Of a stretch of 64,000 nt of DNA, positions 8,003 through 16,356 are shown piece after piece. The position numbers and the translations under genes are program-made. This DNA is from Gammaproteobacteria bacterium (lineage in GTDB: Bacteria > Pseudomonadota > Gammaproteobacteria > Pseudomonadales > Azotimanducaceae), in the NCBI GenBank assembly GCA_021773565.1, contig JAJFJZ010000005.1:62001-126000 (forward strand), in the 5' to 3' direction. The notes below the pieces were generated by a model. It worked only from the letters and a program-made list of their open reading frames with translations, ran no database searches and was not told the origin of the DNA. Positions within the stretch are counted from its first letter, which is position 1; every line of letters starts with the position of its first letter.

Positions 8003-9775
8003 ATGTGCAATTTGAAAAAATCCACAAAGCGGGCCACACAGGGTGCCGGCATGTTCATCCTGTTGCTCAGCGCCACATTCAACGCAAATGCCAGAACGGA
8101 AAATACGAGTGATGTGCAAAGCTTTGCAGTAACAAATGTAAACGTTATCCCGATGGACCGGGAGCGCGTGCTTGCCAACCAGACCGTAATCGTGCGCGAT
8201 GGCCGCATAGTGGATGTGGGAAATGCCAAAGATATAAAGCTGCCTATCAACCTGCGTCATATAGAAGGCAACAACCGCTACCTGATGCCCGGCCTTGCCG
8301 ACCTGCATACCCATCTGGGTGATTCGGACGAATACATCAACTACCTAAGCTGGGGTGTAACCACAGTAATGCACATGGGGGGCTCGGAAAGCACCGGGCG
8401 ACGATTACTTGAGCACCGCCAGCAAATCGCCGTGGGCGAGATGCCTGGCCCCAGGTTGTATTTCACCGATCGCACCCTGGATGGAGACCCACCCGCATCG
8501 GGCGGGGCCTATCGGCTCTCTACAGCCAAGGCTGCACGAGAAAAAGTAGCAGACACCAAAGCCCAGGGTTTTGATTTTATCAAGATCTACAACAACGTAT
8601 CGCGAGAAGTATTTGATGCCATTGTGGATGAAGCAGCAAAACGGGGCCTGTCCGTATTTGGGCACATTCCACGCAATTTTGATGCAATGAGCGCACTGCA
8701 AAATGGGCAGAACGCCGTGGTGCATACGGAGGAGTTTTTCTTCACCCTGTTTAAGGGACCGCGTAGCACAGAGAACATGGATTTGGGCTACGAGGCCGAT
8801 GTATCCCTTATACCCGGGCTGGTAGAAACCCTGGCCAAACACCAGGTAGCGGTAATGCCGGATTTATCCTTCACCTTTACCAACCTGGTAATGTGGGATG
8901 ATCTGGAGCACATCTGGAGTGACCCGGAAATCAAGTACCAGTATCCCAACACCGTGTTTGACTGGCGAAGCTCCAACATCAATCGACGTGAACATATTGA
9001 GAACTTCATTGTACGCGGACAATGGAAGTATGCACTGATGCAGGAACTGACCCGACAGTTTCAAAAAGGGGGCATTCTGCAGGTGATTGGCACGGATGCG
9101 CATTTGCCGGGTTTGTTTCCAGGCAAAGCTGCACACCGGGAACTCACCGAACTGGTTAAAGCAGGCCTGAGCAACTTTGATGCCCTGGCTATAGGTACGC
9201 GCAATGCAGGGGAGTTCGTGCAGCGATATATCAACAAGGACACCCGTTTTGGACGCATAGCCAAGGGTTATCGCGCGGATATGATTCTGCTGGAAGACAA
9301 CCCCCTGGAAGATGTGCGCAACGTGCGCAACATAAGCGCAGTTGCAGCAAACGGGCGCTGGTACAAAAAAGAGCAGCTGGACGCGCGCAGAAAAGAAATG
9401 GCCAGCCGCTACCAAAAACAGAATGACCTTAACGCAGCGGTGGATAATGCCCTGCTAGAAGCAGACCCAACAACCACCCTCAACCTTATACTGGAAGCAC
9501 ACAAAAAGGATGCCGGGGTAATGGCATCTATTGAGGCGCGTATTAACTCGGCAGGGTATGCCGCCGCCTTCAAGGATGAGCTGGAGCGCGCACGAATGGT
9601 GTTAACGCTGGGTACACAACTATTCCCATTATCTGCAAACGCCTGGGATAGCCTGGCTGAAGTTGCCCTGTATATGGAAGACAGGGAGAAAGCCATTGAG
9701 TACTACGAACAGGCACTTATCGTGGACCCCAACTTCAGCAATGCCCGGGAACAGCTTAAGAAATTACGCGAATAG
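8003..9775 (+). CDS. Exported amidohydrolase with C-terminal TPR segment
   Basis: A 590-residue metal-dependent hydrolase of the amidohydrolase superfamily. A basic N-terminus and a hydrophobic stretch (about residues 17-27) suggest a signal peptide ending at ANA. Metal ligands can be read in order: HTH in LADLHTHLG, a candidate bridging Lys in FIKIYN, His in FGHIPR and VVHTEE, and the Asp in IGTDAH. The usual small beta domain closes the barrel at KGYRADMILLEDNPLED. The last ~110 residues are extra and include a TPR unit (SANAWDSLAEVALYMEDRE, then AIEYYEQAL), probably for protein contact. It may hydrolyse dipeptides or cyclic amides; the substrate is not determinable. Confidence 0.85.
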   Translation: MCNLKKSTKRATQGAGMFILLLSATFNANARTENTSDVQSFAVTNVNVIPMDRERVLANQTVIVRDGRIVDVGNAKDIKLPINLRHIEGNNRYLMPGLADLHTHLGDSDEYINYLSWGVTTVMHMGGSESTGRRLLEHRQQIAVGEMPGPRLYFTDRTLDGDPPASGGAYRLSTAKAAREKVADTKAQGFDFIKIYNNVSREVFDAIVDEAAKRGLSVFGHIPRNFDAMSALQNGQNAVVHTEEFFFTLFKGPRSTENMDLGYEADVSLIPGLVETLAKHQVAVMPDLSFTFTNLVMWDDLEHIWSDPEIKYQYPNTVFDWRSSNINRREHIENFIVRGQWKYALMQELTRQFQKGGILQVIGTDAHLPGLFPGKAAHRELTELVKAGLSNFDALAIGTRNAGEFVQRYINKDTRFGRIAKGYRADMILLEDNPLEDVRNVRNISAVAANGRWYKKEQLDARRKEMASRYQKQNDLNAAVDNALLEADPTTTLNLILEAHKKDAGVMASIEARINSAGYAAAFKDELERARMVLTLGTQLFPLSANAWDSLAEVALYMEDREKAIEYYEQALIVDPNFSNAREQLKKLRE

Positions 9776-9894
9776 CGGATAAAAATGCGATCTAAAGGGT
9801 CGAATAGTGCAAGGGATTCACATAGAATCCCCATCCCCCAGGCAATCACTGGCTTGAGGGCCTTCTGGAGAACAACCAGATGGAGAGCGTTTCC

Positions 9895-10252
9895 GGGGGC
9901 GATCTGGATTCGACGGCGGTCATGAGACCAAAGGTGCATGCCGAGAGGGTAGTAACTCTCGTAAAACAATTACTGTAACTTTTATAGTTGCCAACGACGA
10001 AAACTACGCACTAGCAGCATAAACCCTGCTTGCCTCGATGAATCTCTGCCTGTGGGTTGAAGTCGAGGGCTCGTTTCACAGGACCGCGACCAAGGCCTCG
10101 CCCGGGGCACAAGGCGCTAAAAAGAATCGGGATCGCTGCGAACACCCTGCCTGTCGGGTCGTGAAGCGGCTAAATCAATTGACAGATCTAAGCATGTAGA
10201 TCCGATGGAGGATTACTGGCGGACGCGGGTTCAATTCCCGCCGCCTCCACCA
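9895..10252 (+). ncRNA. ssrA: tmRNA (transfer-messenger RNA)
   Basis: tmRNA rescues stalled ribosomes together with SmpB and adds a degradation tag. The 5' GGGGGCG pairs with CGCCTCC near the 3' end to form the 7-bp acceptor stem (one G-U). The tRNA-like T arm GGGTTCAATTCCC and the terminal CCA are present. The 5' CTGGATTCGACG is the tmRNA signature. The reading frame starts at GCC 9990 and encodes ANDENYALAA before TAA at 10020, so the full tag is AANDENYALAA, identical to that of E. coli. The 3' end is the insertion point of the following island, and the insertion restores the mature 3' sequence. Confidence 0.98.
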
Positions 10253-10254
10253 AA
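10226..10254 (+). repeat. attL: 29-bp repeat at the 3' end of ssrA
   Basis: Identical to 20188-20216. It covers the T arm and acceptor end of tmRNA and three bases past the CCA start. This is the classic target of P4-like and related integrases. Confidence 0.93.
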
Positions 10255-10264
10255 CTCAAAACCA

Positions 10265-10315
10265 CTCTAGACCAGCGGAGACCGCTGGAGCCCAAGCGTG
10301 CCGCGGGTTCTAGAG
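10265..10315. repeat. Nested inverted repeats just inside attL
   Basis: An inner hairpin CCAGCGG-AGA-CCGCTGG (10272-10288, perfect 7-bp stem) lies within an outer pair CTCTAGA (10265-10271) and TCTAGAG (10309-10315). No T-run follows. It could be an arm-type integrase site, an origin hairpin, or a substitute processing or termination signal for ssrA, which lost its own terminator to the insertion. Confidence 0.55.
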
Positions 10316-10422
10316 CTGCACCAAACTTCCCTCGATCGGTCCTGGGTGGTCCTCATAGGGCTCTGGAAGGGCACCATTACGACACCAATGACACCGTAGG
10401 GGCACAAATTCCTGCCTGTGTT

Positions 10423-12024
10423 TTGCGCGCAAATGCAAAAACCAGGGGTCTTGGCACCTGGGAAGACGCAAAGTTTAGGCACACCATATTCCGCAAAACC
10501 CCTGTGCTGGCCACAGGGCTCGCCGCGGACTATCGACGGACCAGTGAGGAACAGACTAGCCGAGACGCAAACATACGCCTCAGAAAGATCTCTGGGCAGC
10601 TCACAATTGACGATCTCAAACTGGCCGCTGACTGGTCAGAAAGCTTGGAATTCTGTCAACGCAAAGCCGACACCTGCCTTGGATACGAACACTATTCTAC
10701 TTCTGTTGAAGATCATTATGCCCGCTGCATGGCGCTTGTTCTGCATTACCGCCTAGTTCCACCCACCCCAGAGCGGCATGATGGTAACGTTAAATCCTGT
10801 GTTCACCGCATGACTGATGTTCGCTGGTGGCGCAGAGCGGTCCGCATACTCCGAAATTTAACTCTAGAGAACGTTGCACGTGATATTCGCTTAGTGTCAA
10901 AGCGAAAGGGCATCTATGCAAGCGACGCCGGAGTAAGGAATCGACAAAGGGAGTTGGTGCAGACCCGGCACATTCTTGAAAATACGTATGCGACCAATCA
11001 GTACGGCCAGGGGTTCACGCTGCAAGGCCTCGCTGATCTAAGTGTGTCAAACCCTAAAGTTCGCAGGGCTGAGTTAATGACACGCCTGCACGGCTTTGAA
11101 ACAGTGGCGGGGCTGCTTGGTCATGAACCTGAGTTCTATACCATGACAACGCCCTCGCGGATGCATGCAATTCGCGCAGACGGTCTACCAAACCCAAATT
11201 ACGACGGCACAACGCCTGCTGAAGCCAATCAATATTTGGCACACCTGTTCGCACTCACCAGGTCAAAACTTGCGCGGGATGGAATACGTATATACGGCTT
11301 TCGTGTTGCTGAACCACACCACGACGGAACACCGCACTGGCATTATCTTATCTATGCCCGAAGTGGCACTCAAAAGCGTATTCGAAACGTTTTTAGACAC
11401 TATGCTTTGCAAGACAATCCAGATGAGCCTGGCGCACGCGCTCACAGATTTAAGTATGTTGATATTGAAAAATCTAAGGGGACTGCAACTGGATACATTG
11501 CCAAATACATCTCTAAAAACATTGACGGAGAAAATTTAGAAACCGACCTATATGGCGAAGATGCTAAGCATTCTGCTTTACGCATAAACGCATGGGCGAG
11601 TATTCATTGTATTCGCCAGTTTCAACAAATTGGCGGCCCTCCAGTTAGCGTATGGCGTGAATTGCGGCGCATTGAGGAGCCGGTGAACTCTGAACTAAAA
11701 GCGGTTTGGAAAGCCTCAGACAGCGCTGACTGGGCTGCCTATGTAATGGCAATGGGTGGTCCCAATTTGCCGCGAGCAGATCGGCCAATCGCGCCCTACT
11801 ACGCACACAAAACATTAATAGACACTGAAAGTGGTGAATTACCGAAAGAACATTTTTCACGCTACGGCGATCTAACAAAACCGCCCATACGCGGACTACA
11901 CATCAAGGGAACGAACGAAAAGCTAATTTCCCGATTGCTTGACTGGACAATTCAGTACGGCTCTTACGGCACTACCAGTGGCGTTCAAAATGGACATGGC
12001 CCACCAAGGGCCGGACCACAATGA
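10423..12024 (+). CDS. Replication initiation endonuclease, phage P2 gpA type (HUH)
   Basis: Rolling-circle initiators of this family nick one strand at the origin and stay covalently attached through Tyr. All three superfamily motifs are visible: motif 1 FYTMTTPSRMHA (239-250), the HUH motif PHWHYLIY (His 305 and 307), and the two-tyrosine motif TGYIAKYISKN (Y358 and Y362). Paired tyrosines are typical of phiX174/P2 gpA proteins. The open frame begins after a stop at 10312; only a TTG (10423) or a CTG serves as an early start, so the N-terminus is uncertain. At 533 residues it is shorter than P2 gpA (about 760). It is the first gene of the island. Confidence 0.9.
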   Translation: MRANAKTRGLGTWEDAKFRHTIFRKTPVLATGLAADYRRTSEEQTSRDANIRLRKISGQLTIDDLKLAADWSESLEFCQRKADTCLGYEHYSTSVEDHYARCMALVLHYRLVPPTPERHDGNVKSCVHRMTDVRWWRRAVRILRNLTLENVARDIRLVSKRKGIYASDAGVRNRQRELVQTRHILENTYATNQYGQGFTLQGLADLSVSNPKVRRAELMTRLHGFETVAGLLGHEPEFYTMTTPSRMHAIRADGLPNPNYDGTTPAEANQYLAHLFALTRSKLARDGIRIYGFRVAEPHHDGTPHWHYLIYARSGTQKRIRNVFRHYALQDNPDEPGARAHRFKYVDIEKSKGTATGYIAKYISKNIDGENLETDLYGEDAKHSALRINAWASIHCIRQFQQIGGPPVSVWRELRRIEEPVNSELKAVWKASDSADWAAYVMAMGGPNLPRADRPIAPYYAHKTLIDTESGELPKEHFSRYGDLTKPPIRGLHIKGTNEKLISRLLDWTIQYGSYGTTSGVQNGHGPPRAGPQ

Positions 12025-12119
12025 GCGCCGCCTCTTGGACTCGTGTCAATAACTGTACGCCACTTACCGAAAAAACAACTTACAGGCAACAGACAGATGA
12101 ACGAACTCATGGCAAATGA
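12021..12119 (+). CDS. Small 32-codon ORF overlapping the rep stop codon
   Basis: An ATG at 12021 overlaps the rep TGA in an ATGA arrangement, which often marks translational coupling. It encodes MSAASWTRVNNCTPLTEK and about 14 more residues, ending at TGA 12117. It overlaps the next candidate gene in another frame. I do not recognise it. It may be a small regulatory protein of the element or chance. Confidence 0.3.
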   Translation: MSAASWTRVNNCTPLTEKTTYRQQTDERTHGK

Positions 12120-12357
12120 AGATTTCGAGGTATTCGAACTCAGTGAAGCAGTAAAACTGATCAACAAAACCGTCCTTATGAAGCAAGACGGGGAATTCCC
12201 TGTACCCGGCATTGGTGCACTCGGAGTTATAACTGGCGTTTTGACATTGAATGAAGAGGTGGAAGTGGTGGTGAAGCTTATTGACCGAGTCACACAAATG
12301 ACCAAGCAAGAATACATGGATCAAGTCGAAAGAATATTAAATACGGATTGCGAATAA
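12097..12357 (+). CDS. Hypothetical small acidic island protein
   Basis: An 86-residue acidic protein from the ATG at 12097; an alternative GTG at 12043 would add 18 basic residues. Neither start has a clear ribosome-binding site. It is helical by appearance (FEVFELSEAVKLINKTVLM and TKQEYMDQVERIL) with a Gly/Pro-rich centre (PVPGIGALGVITGVL). No family recognised. It lies between the initiator and the excisionase-like gene, a position where satellites often keep small regulators. The 335 bp between it and 12693 contain no gene with a good start, though the frame from 12348 is open. Confidence 0.5.
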   Translation: MNELMANEDFEVFELSEAVKLINKTVLMKQDGEFPVPGIGALGVITGVLTLNEEVEVVVKLIDRVTQMTKQEYMDQVERILNTDCE

Positions 12358-12692
12358 GTATCTTTTCACGGTTTTCAACTACTGCGTCGATGTACCGGTC
12401 TCACATGTCTTACACCGGTGTAGACAAAAACGTTTTGGGCAATCACTTGCAGAATTTGCACGGTCATGTACTGTGTACTTTCCACATACAGCTTGGATTG
12501 GTGTGGGAAAAGTACGGTTTGCTTCCGGGGAACGAGCGATCTGAAAAGATAACGCAAGTTAGGGAGAGCGAACTATGCTCAAACACAGTTATATCAAACA
12601 CAGTTATATCAAACGCGCCTATATCGGACCCGCCTCCACCTCAACCAAATATGCCAACAGAAGCTCTGACGCGCTCGCTGAGGAGGTTTTCT

Positions 12693-12872
12693 ATGCATAA
12701 GTGGGTAACAGTCCAAAAACTGTCAGAAATCACGGGGATGCCACGTGAAGGATTTTACGCACATAAAAAAAAGGGACGGCTTAAACAAGAAATTCATTGG
12801 ATTAAGCGACACGGTCGGATTTTCATACACCTGGAGAACTTTTACACGTGGCTGGAAGATACCGAGGAGTAA
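12693..12872 (+). CDS. Excisionase-like small DNA-binding protein
   Basis: A 59-residue protein starting at an ATG preceded by a perfect AGGAGG (12681-12686), six bases away. This decides the start, although the frame is open further upstream. The sequence HKWVTVQKLSEITGMPREGFYAHKKKG (residues 2-28 in outline) reads as a MerR/excisionase-type helix-turn-helix. A Trp/aromatic wing follows (IHWIKRHGRIFIHLENFYTWLE), in the pattern of Xis proteins for tRNA/tmRNA-integrating elements. Such proteins direct the integrase to excise the element. It overlaps the integrase start by 25 bp, so the two are probably translationally linked. Confidence 0.75.
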   Translation: MHKWVTVQKLSEITGMPREGFYAHKKKGRLKQEIHWIKRHGRIFIHLENFYTWLEDTEE

Positions 12873-13936
12873 CTCGCCGGGGCGATGCCTGGCAAATCTC
12901 CTTCACGTACAAAGGTGAACGTTGCCGAGAGCGCTTAAGGTTTCCAACTACTCGAAAGGGTGAGGACGCTGCGAACAATTTTCGTGGAAAAATTTTGATG
13001 GAAGTTGACATGGGTCTGTTCGATTACGCGAAGCATTTCCCGGAAAGTAAACGCGCTTTGCGACACTCTAGAAATCCAGGGCAACACATAACAATAAAAC
13101 AGGCACTGACTCAATTTTTAAGGGAAATTGAGAGGCGCAAGGCACCGAGCACAATTCGAGACTACGGTTTCCGAGTTCATCGACACCTTATTCCCACATT
13201 TGGCCATATGGCGCTCAATGAACTGGTCGCAGATGATGTTCGTGTCTGGCAGGACGAGGTAATTGAGTACCTGTCTGCGAAGTCAATAAACAATATTCTT
13301 ATACCACTAAGGCAAGTATTCCGACGCGCCTTTGAAGATGAAAAAATCGACTCCAATCCGCTGTCACGAATCCCAAATTTGTCTTTTCGAGTTAGAGATC
13401 CCAAACCTTTTTCAAAATCTGAGGTGAATGCAATCTTGAATGGGTTCTCAAACGATGCGGTAGAGGTTCGAAATTATTTTCAGTTCGCATTTTACACCGG
13501 ATTGCGGACATCCGAACTTATCGCACTCACTTGGGAAGATATTAACTGGGACAAAAAACAAGCATCCGTTTCTAAGGCGTTGGTTGTGGGTCACATCAAG
13601 GCCCCTAAAACGAATGCTGGCAATAGGTGTGTTGATCTATCTGAACAGGCAATCAGGGCGCTACGCCGCCAGGAACGCCTCCACAGCACTGAAGGAAATA
13701 TATTTAGAGATCCGCGGGATGGTATGCCCTGGAAAAACGACCAAGCACTTCGAAAGATATACTGGTATCCAAATCTGGATCAATTGGGCATCGAGCGGCG
13801 AAACCCATATCAGACCCGCCACACCTTCGCATCAAGGCTTCTAAGTGATGGGGAAAATGCTATGTATGTCGCTTCTCAAATGGGACATGCAAATTGCAGC
13901 ATGATTTTTAACGTGTATGGCAGATGGATCACTTAA
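12848..13936 (+). CDS. int: Tyrosine-recombinase integrase
   Basis: A 362-residue site-specific recombinase of the lambda Int family, inferred to integrate the island at the ssrA 3' end. The N-terminal arm-binding domain (YRGVTRRGDAWQISFTYKG, residues 5-23) is followed by a SAM-like core-binding domain (about 83-165) and the catalytic domain. Catalytic residues are R220 (TGLRTSEL), K251 or K254 in the hairpin (GHIKAPKTNAGNR), R324 (YQTRHTFAS; the first His is replaced by Tyr), H347 (GHAN) and the nucleophile Y357 (NVYGRW). The protein stops five residues after Tyr, without the 15-30 residue tail usual in relatives. It starts with GTG inside the excisionase-like gene. Confidence 0.93.
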   Translation: MAGRYRGVTRRGDAWQISFTYKGERCRERLRFPTTRKGEDAANNFRGKILMEVDMGLFDYAKHFPESKRALRHSRNPGQHITIKQALTQFLREIERRKAPSTIRDYGFRVHRHLIPTFGHMALNELVADDVRVWQDEVIEYLSAKSINNILIPLRQVFRRAFEDEKIDSNPLSRIPNLSFRVRDPKPFSKSEVNAILNGFSNDAVEVRNYFQFAFYTGLRTSELIALTWEDINWDKKQASVSKALVVGHIKAPKTNAGNRCVDLSEQAIRALRRQERLHSTEGNIFRDPRDGMPWKNDQALRKIYWYPNLDQLGIERRNPYQTRHTFASRLLSDGENAMYVASQMGHANCSMIFNVYGRWIT

Positions 13937-13964
13937 CAAACCACGAACTAATAGAGTTTCACCC

Positions 13965-14288
13965 TTATCTTTGGTCGGCATTTTTCTGTTCATCTCTCTT
14001 ATCTGACGTAATCAGATCGCGAGAGGAATTGATATCATTCAGAATATTGATGCCATCAAGTGAAACTTCAGCCCCTTCGTGCAGCGGGTATGGCTTCTCA
14101 ACTCGACTGCTAATCTCTGCGTTGTCCGCTGCCTTGTTCATTTTATCGAAAGCCTTCACAGTCTTAACATGGCGAGTAGATTTGAAACCAGCTCTAAGTA
14201 AATTATCAATTGAACCCCAGCCAATGAGAGCCAATAGAGCAGCCAGTATGGTAACAAAAACAGACTTCTTTTTGCTTTTCTTCTTCAT
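13965..14288 (-). CDS. Hypothetical membrane-anchored small protein
   Basis: A 107-residue protein with a strongly basic start (MKKKSKKKS), one hydrophobic helix (about residues 9-27, VFVTILAALLALIGWGSI) and a hydrophilic charged tail. This is the layout of an inner-membrane protein with most of its mass outside the membrane, or of an uncleaved export signal. A GGAACG sits a few bases ahead of the ATG. It is transcribed towards the integrase. A frame on the opposite strand over the same bases has no comparable organisation. No family recognised; it may be a cargo gene or a host-interaction factor. Confidence 0.5.
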   Translation of the reverse strand: MKKKSKKKSVFVTILAALLALIGWGSIDNLLRAGFKSTRHVKTVKAFDKMNKAADNAEISSRVEKPYPLHEGAEVSLDGINILNDINSSRDLITSDKRDEQKNADQR

Positions 14289-14371
14289 ATCGTTCCACGA
14301 CCAAGAAAGCCGAATTGATAAATGTTTGAATACAAATTGCTATTGTAAGGCACGCAAATCCATTGCATACC

Positions 14372-14434
14372 GAATTGATGTAATTCTATTTCAAATTGAC
14401 GTAATTCAATTTCTAATTGATTGGACAATTACGA
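14372..14434. repeat. 21-bp tandem repeat, two full copies and a divergent third
   Basis: Units start at 14372, 14393 and 14414. The first two are gaATTGAtGTAATTCtATTTC and its close variant (17 of 21 identical); the third keeps only the AATTGA part. A related GAATTGATAAATG lies at 14312, exactly 60 bp before the first unit. The phasing of two helical turns is that of iteron-type protein sites. Confidence 0.6.
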
Positions 14435-14548
14435 ATAAGGAAGATTCTAAATTAAATTACCCAATGGACTATTCGGTTCTCTATTTAAAGTAGCCCAGGA
14501 AACAAGGGATGGAGAAGAAATATGTAATCAATTAGCATTCATATTTAT

Positions 14549-14568
14549 TATTCAATTGCAATTGAATA
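14549..14568. repeat. 20-bp perfect palindrome
   Basis: TATTCAATTGCAATTGAATA reads the same on both strands. Its central 11-mer AATTGCAATTG recurs at 18599-18609, just ahead of the small gene at 18626. It may be an operator shared by the two ends of the cargo module. Confidence 0.6.
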
Positions 14569-15164
14569 GCGCCAATGTAGCTTGGAACTTCTATGCATCA
14601 TACCAGCACCATCGTTCTAATTTTTCAGACGGGACCATTAAGAAAAGAACAACACAACCCCAATCTGGATAATCCAAATTTGTCAATTCAGAAATAGAAA
14701 CGAAACCTTCAACTAGTTTCGTGGAGAAACTTCCTTAAATTCGCTTCTCTCGTTAGTTTGCGTACATTTATACCTCTCCTGCTGTGCTGGAAGGATGCCC
14801 CAAAGAGACAATTGAATTATTGGTTTTTTAGAGAGTGAAGTGTCTGAAGTCCCACTGGCAGTTACTGATCGACTATTTAAAGAACTATCATGGAACGCTA
14901 TCGCATGCTCTAAACGATGAGTCGTAAATTCACTATAGCAACGGCAGCATTTTTGGGAAATCCAACGACACATAATCTAATTTCTGCATTAGCGCTTAAA
15001 CGATACGCCATGCGGGAAGGTCTGTGGCCACCGTGTACACACTCCGTATATATAGAAGTCGCAATAGGGCTAAAGTAGGTCGATATCTTCAGGGCATGAG
15101 CACAATTACCAGTCGGTTTCTTCAAAGAGTGTGCGTAAAATAATAACTGTGTATTAATACAGTA

Positions 15165-15201
15165 TGGACTAGATATTTTTTTAGTTTTACATTATAGTCC
15201 A
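15165..15201. promoter_or_regulatory. Inverted repeat upstream of the IetA-like gene
   Basis: TGGACTA (15165-15171) and TAGTCCA (15195-15201) form a perfect 7-bp inverted pair with a 23-bp spacer, about 50-80 bp before the ATPase start. This is a plausible operator for the ATPase/protease pair. Confidence 0.4.
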
Positions 15202-15247
15202 CATAATTATGTCAATACGTCTTTTAAAATAGGGCTAGTAGTAATTT

Positions 15248-16354
15248 ATGGAACATATGTCAAAACAAGAAGAAGAATTATTCCATCTTGCGAGAGTGGC
15301 GTTTACAGGGCGCGTTCAAGATGTTGCGTTACTCGTAAGAAAGTACGCTCGACGCTATCGGGACAGCTCTCCAGAATTCGCCAAGAGTTTAACCGACTTA
15401 CTTCGCAAGAACCCTACCCGATCAGACCCCACGCGCCGCGTAGAAACAAGCGGTCTACCCCTTGACGGGGACTCTCGTCTCCCGCTTATTCGAGTAAATG
15501 AAGTGCCAGTTCTTGAAATGGAACCGGTTTACGACACACGAACATGGTCAGCTCTTCGCCAAGTGGTGCGCGAACGCAAACAAATCGACAAACTCGCTGA
15601 GGCTGGCGTGGACCCTACACGCACTATGTTATTTACCGGCCCGCCAGGTGTTGGAAAAACTTTGGCGGCAAAATGGATCGCGAGAGAGATCGGTAAGCCG
15701 CTTGCTGTTCTTGACCTATCATCTGTTATGAGTTCTTTTTTGGGGCGTACTGGCAATAATATCCGCGCCGTGCTGGATTACGCCAAAGATCATGACTGTG
15801 TATTACTGTTAGATGAACTAGATGCCGTCGCCAAACGGCGAAATGATACAGGTGAAATCGGGGAGCTAAAGAGACTAGTAAATGTAATTCTTCAGGAGAT
15901 TGATGAGTGGCCACCAAGCGGCCTACTGCTTGCAGCAACAAACCATGCAGACCTTCTTGATTCTGCCGTTTGGCGGCGCTTCGAACTTGTCACCGAATTT
16001 CCTTTACCTCAAGCCGACGGGTTGGAAGCGGTTTTGAAAAATCATCTGGAATTAGATAGTGACTCTTCCTGGCCAGCGGTGCTTAGCAGCGCACTAGTTG
16101 GATCTTCCCATAGCGATGCATATCAACTCGCATGTCAAGCCCGCCGTGTGGCTGTACTGGAGGAAGCAGACCTAGAGATCGGTTTACAACAAACGATGGG
16201 AAATATTGTCGCAGACCTATCACGTGCTGGTCGTCAAAAATTTGCAATTTCTTTAGTAGAGGGAAATCTTCTCTCACAGCGTCAATCCAGTGAGCTCACA
16301 GGTGTTAGCCGCGATACGATTCGCAAACATATACACTCACCTGGTGGAAATTAA
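15248..16354 (+). CDS. AAA+ ATPase, IetA-like (defence/stability module)
   Basis: A 368-residue AAA+ ATPase. Walker A is GPPGVGKT (131-138), Walker B VLLLDE (185-190), sensor 1 lies in LLLAATNHADLL, and VWRRFE fits the Arg-finger region. The C-terminus is a helix-turn-helix-like LLSQRQSSELTGVSRDTIRKHI (about 342-362), so it may also bind DNA. Two bases separate it from a subtilisin-like protease gene. That ATPase/protease pairing is known as IetAS: described as a stability system of the Agrobacterium plasmid pTiC58 and later listed among phage-defence systems. By that precedent IetA restrains or directs the protease. It may start at ATG 15248 or 15257. Confidence 0.85.
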   Translation: MEHMSKQEEELFHLARVAFTGRVQDVALLVRKYARRYRDSSPEFAKSLTDLLRKNPTRSDPTRRVETSGLPLDGDSRLPLIRVNEVPVLEMEPVYDTRTWSALRQVVRERKQIDKLAEAGVDPTRTMLFTGPPGVGKTLAAKWIAREIGKPLAVLDLSSVMSSFLGRTGNNIRAVLDYAKDHDCVLLLDELDAVAKRRNDTGEIGELKRLVNVILQEIDEWPPSGLLLAATNHADLLDSAVWRRFELVTEFPLPQADGLEAVLKNHLELDSDSSWPAVLSSALVGSSHSDAYQLACQARRVAVLEEADLEIGLQQTMGNIVADLSRAGRQKFAISLVEGNLLSQRQSSELTGVSRDTIRKHIHSPGGN

Positions 16355-16356
16355 CA

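Larger units (their letters stand above)
14289..15247. other. AT-rich 960-bp region without a convincing gene
   Basis: It separates the integration genes from the cargo. It holds a 21-bp tandem repeat (14372-14434), a 20-bp perfect palindrome (14549-14568) and an inverted repeat close to the ATPase gene. Short open frames on the minus strand (such as 14713-14973) have no start signal or recognisable content. Candidate roles are the element's replication origin, binding sites for its regulators, or a decayed gene. Confidence 0.6.

Noticed and set aside
12348-12692. Upstream extension of the excisionase-like gene
   Set aside because: The frame is open from a TTG at 12348, but the perfect AGGAGG at 12681 sets the start at 12693, and the extension includes a low-complexity repeat (SNTVISNTVISNAPIS).
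14372-14434. CRISPR array
   Set aside because: The 21-bp units are directly adjacent, with no spacers, and no cas genes are present.
13924-14493. Plus-strand frame of 189 codons after the integrase
   Set aside because: No ribosome-binding site, no recognisable content, and it opposes the better organised membrane-anchored protein on the minus strand. It does not restore a normal integrase tail either.
14713-14973. Minus-strand 86-codon frame in the AT-rich island region
   Set aside because: No start signal, no family resemblance, and composition like the surrounding non-coding DNA.
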